Positions 1-14,100 of a DNA stretch of 64,000 nucleotides are shown here, one piece after another. The DNA lies in assembly GCF_033807575.1 (NCBI RefSeq), contig NC_084711.1, forward strand, positions 11,346,001 to 11,410,000. The letters are read 5' to 3'. Numbering within the stretch: position 1 is the stretch's first letter; each line of letters starts with the position of its first letter. The DNA comes from Cydia pomonella (taxonomy: Eukaryota > Arthropoda > Insecta > Lepidoptera > Tortricidae). The position numbers and the translations under genes were made by a program. A model generated the notes under the pieces. It had not been told where the DNA came from. It searched no databases and saw only the letters and a program-made list of their open reading frames with translations.

Positions 1-40
1 AATGGATTAATATTTTTACTTTAGTTCAGCCGCGATTATA

Positions 41-149
41 GTTGTGCCGTTCTCGAATCTCGAGAATGTTCTCCGTTTTGTATGGGGAATGTTCTCGCGC
101 TAGAACAATCCCCTTATTAAGTGGAGAACATTCTCGAGAACGGCACAAC
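41..149. repeat. Palindromic MITE, TA-flanked
   Basis: The ends are inverted repeats: GTTGTGCCGTTCTCGA on the left and its complement TCGAGAACGGCACAAC on the right. TA lies immediately outside both ends (39-40 and 150-151). The inside also folds, with GAGAATGTTCTCC against GGAGAACATTCTC. About 109 bp with no coding capacity. A non-autonomous element that duplicates TA is the likely reading. Confidence 0.75.
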
Positions 150-151
150 TA

Positions 152-1630
152 TATAGACGCGATGGGCTGCAATGTAGAACCCGGTCAGATTTTTGGGTTG
201 GCATTGGCACATGATCTTGGTGGCATTACGCCGCTCAGAGATTTTTTAATTATAAAAGTAATTAACTCTCAAACCTGAAGTGTTTCAATGTGGAACTTTT
301 TAGAAGGGGGATATATACCTAAGGGATAAAATTCAGGAAAAATACAACGTCAACTACCTGGTTTAGATTTTTCGTAATACTTTTCGTAGTATTATTCAGG
401 CGGACAGTCGCTCTCCTAGGAATTGAGTTGATAAGGTATCCGCTTGGGTGTCTCAAACTCGTTTCTTAACAAAGTGCCTACCTATCCTACGCATTTTCTC
501 ACACATGTCAGTTACATGCCTATTGGGGACTTCGTACTGGTACTACTGGTTGTCTAGCAAAATCAATGAATATTCATACATATGAAAGGTAACTTGAGGT
601 CAGTGCGTCTTTAGAACAACTGAAACTTCATTCATTTTGCTGACCTATGATTAACTAGAAGTGTACTAGACAGGTACCTACGCCTGACGCAGCGCAAGCA
701 ATATGCGTGCAATCTAAAGCGAACAGAGCGGCTTTTTTGCGGTTTCTCTTGCAGACGACCCGTTCAACCCATGACCCCTCACTGGTAATTGCTATGCATT
801 CCGTTACTAAACTCACTCTTTTACACAATCGACCCGTAAAACGTAACGTTCACGATTGAAGAAACGTGGTAAATTGTCGGTCGATACCTACATGTTGATG
901 TAAGTAATATAACTTCTGTTAACACTATTCCATGAAAACGATTTTATGATATGTAAACCGCATATTAGAGAAAAAGTAAGAAGAAGAAAAAACTAAATTG
1001 CAACTCCTTAGGTAATGAAGGCGGAGTAGAAAAAAATATACCTAGTTTAATTATTAATCACTCGTATTCTATCATTGCGTATACATATACTTTACATATA
1101 ATGTTGTATTATTTGAAATATCCATCGTGTGTTTATCTAGTATGCTTAATAGTTTTCGAGACTGTTATTTTTGCCTCCGCTTGACCGTAATTAAGGTTGA
1201 CAGTTAGAATGTGTTTACAAGTAAATTTCAAGTACATACGTAATATTATTCGCGTTACACTCATATTAACAGGTTACTTACATCACCAAATTCATCGAAA
1301 GTTTTCACTTTATAGAAAGCTAATTTTTAAATAATTGGTGACCATTATAGAGTTCAATTAAATCACTAGTTAGTCACCGTTAATACTCATCAAAATCGTT
1401 AAAGCACATCTTTTGATACGTCTTCTAATGATTAGTCACAGTTCTTTTATAGTCAGTAGTTACGAAAAGATAAGCTTTGCCCATATATGTTTATGTATTT
1501 ATATATCTTTTTTATTTATATTTGTATATGATATATTGTTTTGTTTTGTTTTTATTCTGTGCTAGATTTCTTTTATTGCATCTGGGACACCTACTGACAT
1601 AACATATATATATATTTTTTAATTCCGCTA
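152..1630. other. AT-rich stretch without recognised genes
   Basis: I see no exon-like reading frame, RNA gene or clear repeat here. It probably belongs to the long intron (or the 3' side) of the SLC5 gene on the minus strand, because only the region left of 2169 can hold its remaining exons. Confidence 0.4.
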
Positions 1631-1774
1631 CCTAAAGGTTGTCTGGAAGAGGTCGCTTTTTAGCGATAAGACCGCCTGTTGTTTACCTCTTCTTTATGTG
1701 TTGTATTATTTGTACTGTTTCTGTATTGAGGTGTGCAATAAAGAGTATTTGTATTGTATTGTATTGTATTGTAC
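1631..1774 (+). repeat. Retroposon 3' tail with (TTGTA)n
   Basis: The block starts with GGTTGTCTGGAAGAGGTCGC and runs through AATAAAGAGTATTTGTATTG into a pentanucleotide run of TTGTA. Retroposon 3' ends that finish in a short tandem repeat look like this, and similar tails are common in lepidopteran genomes. Only the 3' part is visible, so the parent (LINE or SINE) cannot be assigned. Confidence 0.6.
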
Positions 1775-2168
1775 AGGTACCGTATCAATCGTGTTACATC
1801 CGTTTGAATTCTTTCGCTTCTAAAGTTATTATAAGCGTTTTTTTTTAATTTTATAGGTATCTGACGGTTTTAGATAAAAACTCTCCTTAAGCTTAATATA
1901 AAAATCCGCCTTAGAAATAACCTGTTGAAAGTGATGCGAGATATTTTCATGTGATGACCAGAGGCGTGAGGGATGACGTCACTTGACGAAGAGGGACTTA
2001 CATTTACGGCTTGAGTAACATCTCAAAAAAACTTTAATTATATCTATTCCATCGTCAGGTCGTTTGTGACATTGCAATATCCACAAATTGAGGTTGATAG
2101 CTTTACCAGGCTGGCGTAACCTTTTACCACCATCATTGTACAACATTTTTTACAATCGGGATATTTAC

Positions 2169-5100
2169 TCGAAGAAATGCAGTCTGTTGGACTCCCTTGC
2201 ATGGGCCCAAACGATGTCCATACCGCCGACGCGAGCGGCGCCCATGCCCAGCACCACAGCCAGCGAGCCGATCAGCACCGCTGACTGGAACGTGTCCGTC
2301 ATTATCACTGCCTTCATGCCACCCTACAAATTAAGAGACATTTCGTTTCAATTTTCAAATCACAAAAAATACGTATTTACATGTTAAATATAAATAAGAT
2401 AGCGCTCCCTTGGTACAGTGGTACACTTAATAATTGCGCCCACGCTAGTGTCACTAACGTTTTACCTTCATGCATTGTTTGGGTTCTTACCTCAACAATA
2501 TAAACCTATAGTTTAAATACGACAGACAATGACGGGTGGCTCCACTTTCCTCGGGTATGGAATACCTATTTAGGTAAGTTTAATTTATCTAATTGTCTTT
2601 AATTACCTACTTATTCTATATTTTAATTCATATTCACGGTAATGATTTTCGGATATGAAATAATGTCTTACTTGTGAGGCATAAAATATGCACACGACGT
2701 ACACTATAGTAACTGCAAGGTAGGTGTTCAATCCCGTCACTGTGAACAAATTTTGTATAATTACTCAAAAATAAAAAAAAAACAGTATTCATACTTATGT
2801 AACTTATGTTAGTAATAGTCTTATCAGTTATAATGTCAGATAATTTTGGGGTATTTAAGGTATTCGGGCATATACCTATACGAAATGACAAGTGTTAAGA
2901 TACGTAACCCAAATAAGGAACCGTAATAAGTAATATCAACCAAACCTAAATATCGTTGTAAAAAGAAACCATTAATATTCTTTAATTATTAGTCTTTGAA
3001 GACGATTTTGCAATAGTTTTGACGCCAAAAGAGTTAACTGCATAAAGCTGCCCATTAAGAGAACGTGCGAGCATAAATCACGAGAAGTTCTATTATGTCA
3101 GCTGTAAATGGAGAGTGCAGCCATAGTCCCTGCAACGCTTCACCATCTTCTAATGCGCTTTGTGCGTCAAGGCACGTCCCTGGAAATGCATCGATGTGCC
3201 TCGAGTCTTTGGCCCTGTATACCGAGATTACCAAGCGAACGCGAGAAACCGTCAAGCAAACCAGTATTCCCATATCTCTGCATAAGCAATAACGCTAACA
3301 AAAGTGGTCACTCCTGTGGACAATCTTATATGGAGTTATCAGCTTGTGTGTAAGAAAATTAGGTTTTAACTCTTAACTTTCACTATACCTACGTGTCTCA
3401 ACGGGAGAGACATTAACCTAATTGCTGTGACATATATGACCCATTTTCTAATAGACTACTTACTTTTATCATACAATCACCTAAAATAGTTTTGTAGTGC
3501 ATCAGGGGCAAAAAGCAAACCCCTCTTAAAGTAATTCTGCCAGCGATTCTACGCGACCTCATATAGATAAATACTAATAACTGTCGCTCTAAAATCCATA
3601 TCAATATGGAACCGGCTGAGAGAATGAGAATCTAGAGAAGAATAGCCGGACATACAAAAGCATATTTGCCCAAGCTGAAATGGAGACACTTTGCACCGTG
3701 TGGCTTCCGGGCAACTACTGGTCTGTTCATAGGGCTAACCTAACTTCAATGGGTTGAGGCGACAGCTCGCCAGCGCAGCGCTTGGTTTCATGGTTATTAC
3801 AGCCGTGCGTGGGCTCCGTGTGGCCACACACTACACATGCACTTTACTCGCTACTAGGTAGTATTGAGTCGGCAAATAGTGAATTCATGTTGGCTTAACG
3901 GCAAGCTCAGTTGAATATCTCCTAATAATTTAAGTAGTCTTGCTGAATTGATGAGCTCCTACAGTACACATCTGTAACATGAATAATATATCTCTTAATC
4001 TTCAGTCTATGTCTGATGCCATATTTGGATGTTTGAAATATTCACTAAAGTTTTTTCAAATCAAAGAGTAGTTAACTGTAGGTAGTGTAGAGCAATAATC
4101 TGTGCAAGATATTATACACTCATATTCTTTCAAAAATTCAAAATACAAAAATTTATTCTGCAAGTAGGCCTCAAGGGCTCTTTTACAAGTCAATACAACA
4201 TTTATAGTAACATCATATAGTGACATGAAATATTCTGAATTGGAAAGAGTAAGTAACGGGATATTCTGCACGTGTTGTGGAATATTTTGAGATTATCTAC
4301 CGCATTGCAGAATAAATATAATGAAACGAATACTTTTTATGAGCTACAATATAGAATGTATTCGTTTTACTTTTATTTCCATTTAGTTTTATTTTTATTG
4401 ACTGAGTCAATTGTTATAAATATTCTTACCAAAAATGCCGAAATCGTAATAGTATTTTGAGGAATCGAGGTAGGGATTGCAAACCGGATTGGTTTTCAAT
4501 CCGGCCGGATCCGGCCGGATTTTGGCCGTAGTCCGGCCGGATCCGGCCGGACCGGATCCGGTTTGGTATAGGGATATAAAAGTTAATTAAATGACATATT
4601 TTTCTAGTTTTTTGCGTAATACGTATTTCTAAATCTATAATTTGAGGTTAATAAATAACTTCTTAACAATAAAATAGAACTTGGTAGTAAAAAGTGTCAC
4701 AATGTCAATATCACTTAGAAAACAAAAATTTTAAATCGGTAATTTATTATATTATCCATTCAAAAGTGCTCAAATTTTCGTTAACAATTATAAATTTGCT
4801 TAGTTTCCAAAGCCTGATGATGGGATGTGGGATGGGAATTGGAGCTCCTTGAAAGGACAAGTTTTCGTAACTGTTCTTTGATTGAATTCTTTGTAGAGTC
4901 TGTTCGGAAAGAGAAGAGTCGTGGAATGTATTGGGCCCCATACATTCCACGACTCTTCTCTTTCCTCACAAACTCTAACGTTGACATCCATTCTAGCATA
5001 GAGAAATAAGAATTACATAGATTGTACCCTCCATACATCAGTTTTGGTACCAAAACGCTTATTATTTACGTAGTCGACATCTAGCATCGAGTAGCGGAAC

Positions 5101-8100
5101 TCTCAGGACTGCTACGACAATAGATATCGCGGCAAACAAAAAGTCTAATGCTCAACGATTTTCCGCTAATATTATAACCAGAGTAACCGGAACTCTATTT
5201 TCAACTCCTACGCTTACTATTATTTATTACTTTTAACCAATTATGATATTAAATGCGCTCTAGTATTATCTTGCTCTAATTTATTTGTCCGAAAAAGTAG
5301 TAGACTGTATGACTTAAAAAAATGTACTTTTTTTTTATTTATGGAAAAGTATATTGGTCAAATTATAAGGAACAATACACGACACGACGATCTCATGCGA
5401 AAAATAATAGAATGTAGGATTGAAAACCATCGCGGAAAGGGAAAGTTACATAAATCAAATAAAGAATTGGCTGGACGTAGAGTAGCATGTACCAGGAGAT
5501 GAAGGAAATTGCATAAGATTGGATGAAATTGTAAAGACAAAAGATTCTCTCTTAAATTTGAATAGAAAAGAATCTATATTTTATCATATATATACATATA
5601 TCGGAGAAAACTAAAGATTATCAATATTATCATATATTCTTCATTCACACATATTGATGAGCCCAACTGTAGTCGGTTAATCTCCTATCACAACATTATG
5701 ACACGACATTAACCTTCTCTTTAGCATAAATTACAAATGCCTTCCATGGCATCTCCATCCTTTCATTTTTCCTTCTATTACAGTATTTATGTAATCGTCA
5801 TATCGTGCCACCAACATGAAAGAAGAAGAAATCCTCTTCTGTTCCCAGTCATCGTCATAATAAATATATTTTTATCTTACTAAATTTAAACTTTTTCATT
5901 CGTTTTGTTCTGTTCAACTTCATAACTCGTATCCGTTGCCTTTTCTTCATCTGAAACGCACAGCGCGTGCTGTATTTAGGCGTTTTTTTTATTATACCGG
6001 ATCCGGTCCGGATCCGGTGATTTTTACCGGATCCGGTAGCTCCTGAAAAGTGCCGGATCCGGCCGGATTACCGGATCCGCCGGACCGGATTGCAATCCCT
6101 AAATCGAGGGAACTCCTCAAATGTTAAAGGCATATATATAGTGATCTTAGTATTTTCATTAACAAATCAAGTATTTACATTTGTAGAAGTGGAACTGCTG
6201 ATGATGAACAGAACGGAACTCTTCAACGACGTTCACGTTTGGCAATTGGTTCTCTTTGCCAAGCAGTTAGGTTTTCAAGGTACATTTTTATATTATAATA
6301 AATAATTAACTGGTGCTTTATTTCATGCATGGTGTGAAATAATTTATCTTAAATACAGTCGAATACCCTATTGCGGGTATCTTACCAGTCAACCATAGGG
6401 CAAATCTGAAATGTGCCAAAGTGGGTACAGTGATTAAAAAAAACATGTTACCTCCTTTTCTACATAATTAGGCGTAGGATGCTGTCTTTTTAATTTCATA
6501 GTATGAAATCCAAAATCAATAATAATCGTGCTTTCACCGGTCTCCCTCATTGAAGTCGGTTTTTTTTCTTAAAAATTATATACCCACATCTTGATATCTT
6601 TATACTCGTATACCTATCCATGATAGCTATACCTGCTGAATTACGTGCACCTTTGAATTAATTTTATTGCACTTTTGTCATCCCATTGTGTAAGAGGGAC
6701 ATGCGTGCGTCCATATATGCACGACGTAGCTATATCTACATAATGCATGCTCGATTTATGATAGCTCCTATTATATTACGTGCTTTCACTCTCCCTGCAA
6801 TCTCTGCATAAACTATACTTAGCAATATGATATGTAACTCTTAACCTGTTAAACTCAATATTTAACCTAGTAAAAAAAAAAAAATTCCATGAATGAAATG
6901 TTTAATTTCCCTACCTTCTTGCTGCTGCGTTAAAGTACTTATTGTTTTAGGTAGAGTTTTGTTGCTTTAAAGTACGTAGTTAGTGATAATTACTAACTTA
7001 GTGTCAATATTACTAAATAGGCAACCTAACAAGCTGTAGTAATTAAAACTCTGCGTGTACGTGACATTACGGGCTTAGTAAAAGTGAATAGGTACATGTC
7101 AGCTTTTGCTAGTTGCTACTGTAAAACCGCAAAACCGTCCACTGGCCTACGTGGGGCTGGAAACGCTTGTTGCGACACTTGTCTGTACACGCGGTGGGAA
7201 AATCTATTCTTACGTCCCTACAAGGCACTAACGGAATACTATTCTATTATAGTTAGAGATCAGAATGTTATTCCGTAATAATAGCGTGGCACAATTATAG
7301 ACCATTTCTACAGACGGTTTTACTGCCGCAGTGCCGTCATTTGAACGAATACGTATATCCTACTTTATTTTATGACTATTGAGTAACATCTATTAATCCG
7401 TCTGACCCATACGTGGCGAATGTTTTTTGGCTGATTGATTTGTAATAATTATTAGGTGCGTATCTGCTCTCGGTTCTTTATGTCAGTGGTGGATCCGTGA
7501 ACCCATTGAAATATGTAACTTGTCCATGACCGAGTTGCATGATGGACACAAACTTACTTATTTTGTATAGGTAGGCATCGTAGGTACTTTGCGTTAATGT
7601 AAGTATACCACCTAATAGTTGGTTTCGTCCAACTCAACATATTTCTAAAACGCTTTTAATTATGTGATGGGGGATAAACAATAATAAGTAATAGTTTTTT
7701 TATATATTATTGAATGAGTACCACTTTTTAATCACACTTGCTCGAAAAAGATCTTATTTCATGCAGGTGTGCTGAAGGACAAAGGCCTATTTTGTTCCCG
7801 TGGGAGTTATGGATTGTGAAAAAAAAGCTAGAACTCCCTAGGGAGTTATAGCTTTTTTCTTTAATTATGTCACTTATTCATACAAACCAAGTAGCATAAA
7901 CGCGTTTTACTTTTAAAATACTGACGTTTATAATTTAATATATTTGTTTATGTTTGAAATTATTTAATTTGATTAATTTAACAGCCGTTTAAAATATTTT
8001 TCATAATTTTCAATCGTGCTGAATGCCGAATAGGTCTGTGCCTTCGATGCCTCACCTGCCAAGAAATTACAAAATGGCGGACGAATGTTTGATATGTCAC

Positions 8101-11100
8101 CGTAGCCGTAGTAGTAGGGGGGTAAGTATATTGCAAACTCGGGTTTTAATTCCCTCCAGCCTGCGGCTGTCGGGAATTACCACCCTCGTATACAAAATTT
8201 CACTTACCCCCCCCTCGTTGCACAATGTACTATAATTCGTTGCCTAAACTTTTAATTTATTGCGACATACAGTAACTTAAAACCCGACAGATTTTAACCA
8301 CGCATTCCTGAGCTCATAATGCATGGGCAAAAAAATTTTTGCATTTTCTACACACGACACATTATTTGTTTTTACACCTTGGTGATAAAAAATCACTTCA
8401 ACGAATAAGTAAAGTCTTTTTGACTTGCAGATACAAATTGCGAGTTTACTTTAAATTTAATGTCTGTCAGTAGATATGCCTAAACAAACCAAGTCACATA
8501 TTTAGTGGCAGCGTCACTGCTAAAAAGGCGTTTTTCACTAAGTTATTAACAGAAACAAATATTCACAAAAATTGACATTATCTCTAAAACAAGATCGATT
8601 ACTTACAGGAAACTTTGTATTACATTGTAGTCTCAAAATGCGGTCAAGAATACACCTTCCATTATCACCATCTGTCGGGTTTAATTGGCCCACGATGTAT
8701 AACTTGTATGTGATGCATGTAAACTGTCATTTATTGCAAGTTTAACACATTTGAATACGTACACTAACACCCTAAAATCATGTCACGTAAATGTTTCGGC
8801 ATGGGGTATTGCGTAAGCAACTATTACTGTCCTACGCCATTGAATATGTATGGCATACCAAAATTGATCCCTAGTTTGGCCAACGCTTATGTTGCAAAAT
8901 TCCTATCGAATGTAAGGAGTGTTTCGGTTTGAATCAGTCAATTGAATTTTATACACCGTACCGTGTTTAGGCAACGAAGCTTTCCCAGTTGCCTAAATAA
9001 GGTACGAGATTGAAAAGCTTGATTATATCACTATTGTATACAATACTTTATCTACGAGTCATCTAAAGAATACTTTTTTTTTCCTATAAAACGTAAATAA
9101 TTAATGAAAATTGGTAAGTATCTCAGTAGACAAAAATGTATTACGAGACATAAACGCGCCACTATTTAGCTGCCGCGCCCCCGTTTAGTCTTTTCTATGG
9201 GAGCGCGGCGGCACGTGATTGGTCATTTTTTTATAGTACAGCGTATCGAAATGAATATTATAGTTGAGTTGGGAGCCTATACATGAACAGTACGCAATTA
9301 TAGTTTGGTATACGAAATCTTCATTCTACCATTACAGTCGACGAGTATAAAATAGTTATTAACGATACAAGTGCGAGAAATAGGAAATTACCTATTCGCA
9401 CATGTATCGTACAACGTTTTACAGTATATATGACCCTTTAAACTTTCGACATAAGTAGTTACATAATGTGCTAATTTACGCACTAGTGCGGAAAAGTAGC
9501 ACCATATGTACTGTAATAGTTATTTACGATATAAATGCAGAAAATAGGAAATTCGCAACGAGTGGTGATTAATTAAAACACAACCGAAGGGAGTGTTTTA
9601 AATCGACACGAGTTGCGAATTACCTATTCGCACGTGTACCGTACAACGTTTTACAGTACCTACATGGCTCTTTAAAGTTTCGACATACGCATGGAAAGTG
9701 CTCATTCCCGCACGTGTGCGGGAAAGTAGCACCATATGTACTGTAATAGTACATTTCCGGACGTTTATCGAACGACGTTTTTTAATACAGTTGCGAAAAA
9801 GCGGCCAAGTGCGAGTCGGACTCGCGCATAAAGGGTTCCGTACCATTTGAGACGTTTAAAAAAAAATCTACTTGCTAGATCTTGTTCAACATTTTACCAC
9901 TTTGGACACACATTTTACCACTTTGGAAGTGTCTCTCGCGCAAACTATTCAGTTTAGAAAAAAATTATATTAGGAACCTAAATATCATTTTTGAAGACCT
10001 ATCCATAGATACCCCACACGTATGGGTTTGATGAAAAAATTTTTTTTTTAATTTTATGACGTATTAAAAAAAAAAACTACTCACTAGATCTCGTTTAAAC
10101 CAATTTTCGGTGGAAGTTTGCATGGTAATGTATATCATATATTTTTTTAGATTTTTCATTCTGTTATTATAGAAGTTACAGGGGGGGGACACACATTTTT
10201 TCACTTTGGAAGTGTCTCTCGCGCAAACTATTCAGTTTAGAAAAAAAATGATATTAGCAACCTAAATATCATTTTTGAAGACCTATCCATACATACCCCA
10301 CACGTATGGGTTTGATGAAAAAAATTTTTTTTTTAAATTTTATGACGTATTAAAAAAAAACTACTTACTAGATCTCGTTCAAACCAATTTTCGGTGGAAG
10401 TTTGCATGACAATGTATATCATATATTTTTTTTGGGTTTTTCATTCTGTTATTTTAGAAGTTACGGGGGGGGGGGGGGGACACACACATTTTACCACTTT
10501 GGAAGTGTCTCTCGCGCAAACTATTCATTTTAGAAAAAAATGATATTAGAAACCGCAATATCATTTTTGAAGACCTATCCATAGATACCCCACACGTATG
10601 GGTTTGATGAAAAAAGATTTTTTGAGTTTCAGTTCTAAGTATGGGGAACCCCCAAAATTTATTGTTTTTTTTCTATTTTTGTGTGAACATCTTAATGCGG
10701 TTCATAGAATACATCCACTTACTAAGTTTGAACAGTATAGCTCTTATAGTTTCGGAAAAAAGTGGCTGTGACAGAATCGGACAGACAGATGGACATGACG
10801 AATCTATAAGGGTTCCGTTTTTTGCCATTTGGCTACGGAACCCTAAAAATAAGAAAAACAACAAGTACTTTTTTATGCATGTTCTAAAGAAACAATTGTA
10901 AATATAAAATATTATACTATTATTACCTAAGTATCGTTATTTACGATTATTTGTGTATCGTATATTTAAATTGTATGAAAACAATATCGAATGTAATGAC
11001 ATACTTTCCGCACTAGCATCGAAACGTACTATATATTAAGTTATTGCTGTAATGATTGTACCAGATTGTTCTAAGTTGTTACATGGTTATCTCATTTCAT

Positions 11101-14100
11101 AAATTATGTAAGAATGTTAAATATTTAGTAGACCTTATTCAGCAAGGTAGTACTTTACCATCATTATCGTAAAAATGATCTGATGAGTGCGGGTTAATGC
11201 ATACCTCTATAGCTGAACAAAAGCGTCTTCACCTATATTTCTCGTAATCGTAATACAATTTTGTAATACTTGTAAGTAATAATACTTATTGCTTTATTAT
11301 AGCTCTATAGTGCGTGCAAACAATGCTCGATAGTGTAGGCAGATTATTGAATTAAATAATGATTGCCCAACTTAACATTTTGTAAAATATTTTTTAAAGA
11401 TACGAATGAATGATCTTAAACTGTATCGCATTAACAATTACGTTACTTTACGACAACATTAACTATAAGTACCTACGCTTATACATACTAAAACAACCCT
11501 AATAGAGTCATAACAAGCTAAGTTGGCAGCGATTTTGATAGCCCAGCCTGTGCAAGTGTACCTAAACGTCATAATTTCATAAAAGTTTCAATCATAAACA
11601 TATGAAAATTGGTTCATTTATTAAGAGACCCTTAAGGCTAACTTTTGAGCCCCATATTTCATGAACATAACATCTCAACTGTTTAAGATATTTTAAATAC
11701 AAACATCTAAAAATCAGGATTTTGTTCACAGACTGACCTAATAATACCTACCAAAAACCTAACCCACTTACAGATAATCTAGCAGGTTGAAATTTAGCAT
11801 CCAGCTGGCAAATGAATTTTAGTTTCGAAATCAACAAAATATGATTAATACTAATAATTTCTGTACAAAAAGTAATGATATCCCACCTAAAACATGAATG
11901 TGAAATGATATAGCCAAGTTCAATATTAAGAATATGCGTTGTTGTTGACGTCGCTGGCAAAAGAATTGAGATCTATATGGGTGCCAAGTTCTAGTTCACT
12001 TGGGATGTAATTAAAGTTTAGCATTTGTCTTGGTTAGTTTTTAGACTAACAATCTAAATTTAAAAAAAAAACCTGTACCATGGATTGGGGATGCTTTGAT
12101 CAATTTCAAAATTAATATGTAATTATCTCCCCGAATATGGTATCTAAAAAATAAATTAAAAAATGACAATATCGGTTTTTGCTCCTCTGTCGATTTCACT
12201 AATAATATAATTTTTATTTTTTATGTATCGCTTGAAATAAAATAAAAAAGTGGTGATCAACTTTAAACTGAACTTGGGGTTACTTTGATACGCCCCTTTT
12301 TTTCGACGGAATTCGATAGTAACCCCTATAGAGAATAAAACTTCAAAACATTAAAAAAAAATCCGCTTACAGGTTTAGGATTTATAAGGATTTTTGTGCA
12401 TTTGGGGTTACTTTGACAAAAAAACAAGGATAGTTTAAGAAAAATCAACTTTATTTCAAAACAGTGTCATATTTTAGTTATTTATGTTTAAAAGCATAAG
12501 TATTGAACAATAAAAAGTTATCAAACTTTACCAACAATATGTAATCGACAACACCATGATGTTCGGATGCTTGGCGTATCTATCAACAGCCTGGCTTCAA
12601 CCTCTTCTGCCACAGGTTTAAAACTTTTTCATAGTAGTTCCGATATGCTCGGGAAACTAATGGTTTTTTTAAATGTTCAAGGCATTATTCTAAAACAATA
12701 AAACAAAAATCTGTTAAGAAACCATTAATTAACTATATAATCTTTAAAATAACTATATTTCGCGGGGTGTCATTGATCAGTGATCAAAGTAAACGCTTAT
12801 AAGCGATCAATGACACCCCATGCCACAAAATCCGAAAAAATACAAATGGCCGCCATGATTATGATTTGCAACAAGCATCGATGTTATAGGCCGATACATG
12901 CCTGATTCAATGATTTACATCAAATGTATGTATTTACTATATAGACCAGTGGCGGATCGTTCAAAGAACTCGATTCCCACCGGCTTGTCTAAACTTCAGC
13001 CCGTTGAGTACTTTCACGATCGGTTCATGGAGAAAAGGAAAGCAAAATTAGCTCCGGGTTCCCTACGAATGTTTGTGACGCGCCGCCACTGATATAGACT
13101 ATAGTACATTAAAAGTTATACAGGCTATTAAAAGTACACAAAACTAATACTTACATATTTTAATTTTTTTCTCATCGATCGACGTGGTTTATCCCTCGAA
13201 CATAAATCACAAACAGGCAGTGACGTTCAATCTTGCCAACCGTAAAAAATATCCAAAGGATGCGTTCAGAAAGCGTAATATTTGAGTTTGAACCTGAATT
13301 AAAGTTTTTATCAAAGTAAACCCAGGAACCAAAGTAACCCCAATCCACGGTACGTAAAAACTAGCCAAGTCAAATTGAAGTACATAATTATGTACATGCC
13401 AAGTGAACTAGAACTTGGCATCCATATAGATTTTAATTCTTTTGCCATGCCGGCGAAGTCTACAACGACACATATTCTTAATACCTATTGAACTTTGCTC
13501 TCATTTTACACTTATGTTTTTGATGGGATAGTCCAATACAACAATTAGGTGGTGGCCCACAAATTCAACACTAGTAAGCACCAATACATACCAATTTTTT
13601 CTGGGTAGGTTTATACAACTATATATGTTGGCTCAGAACAGAACTAAGTCACTTAAATAATAGTTACACGTAAATTAAACCAAGATACTCGAGTTAGATA
13701 GATTGGTAGATTTTGAACTATTTTGTGATACTGTTAGAGTCCAACTAAGCTAACTCTGCAGCACAGAGTGTGGAAGTGTTCTTTTAAACGTCATAATTAG
13801 TGTTATCATAAACGTCAAATTTATATGATATTATGATGTTTAAAATAACACTTCCTTACTCTGTGCTTTCAAACACGGTGCAGAGTTAGCATAGACGGAC
13901 TCTAACCGAAAAGTTTTGAATTATAATATCAGTAATTCCACTTCACTCATAGGTTCTGATGTCTCGATACTGTTCTCTCTGTTTAAAATAATCATATAGA
14001 ACATACCTATATTGGTATTATATTACATTAGTAACATAACAGAACAGAACGGTTACCGTCAGAGAGCGCAAGTGCCGGAGCATATACAGCCACTGCCGTG

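Larger units (their letters stand above)
11880..13527. repeat. Long inverted repeat pair enclosing a second element
   Basis: The left arm (about 11880-12010) and right arm (about 13390-13527) are reverse complements over about 120 bp with mismatches. Shared blocks are GGCAAAAGAATT, ATCTATATGG and CCAAGTTCTAGTTCACTTGG. They enclose the element at 12074-13354. It may be a palindromic element split by a later insertion. Confidence 0.65.

Noticed and set aside
10641..10901. 86-codon frame (also seen at 32635-32856 and 56364-56765) with a repeated peptide
   Set aside because: The same peptide appears wherever family P occurs, in either orientation, and its frame breaks freely; it is translated repeat.
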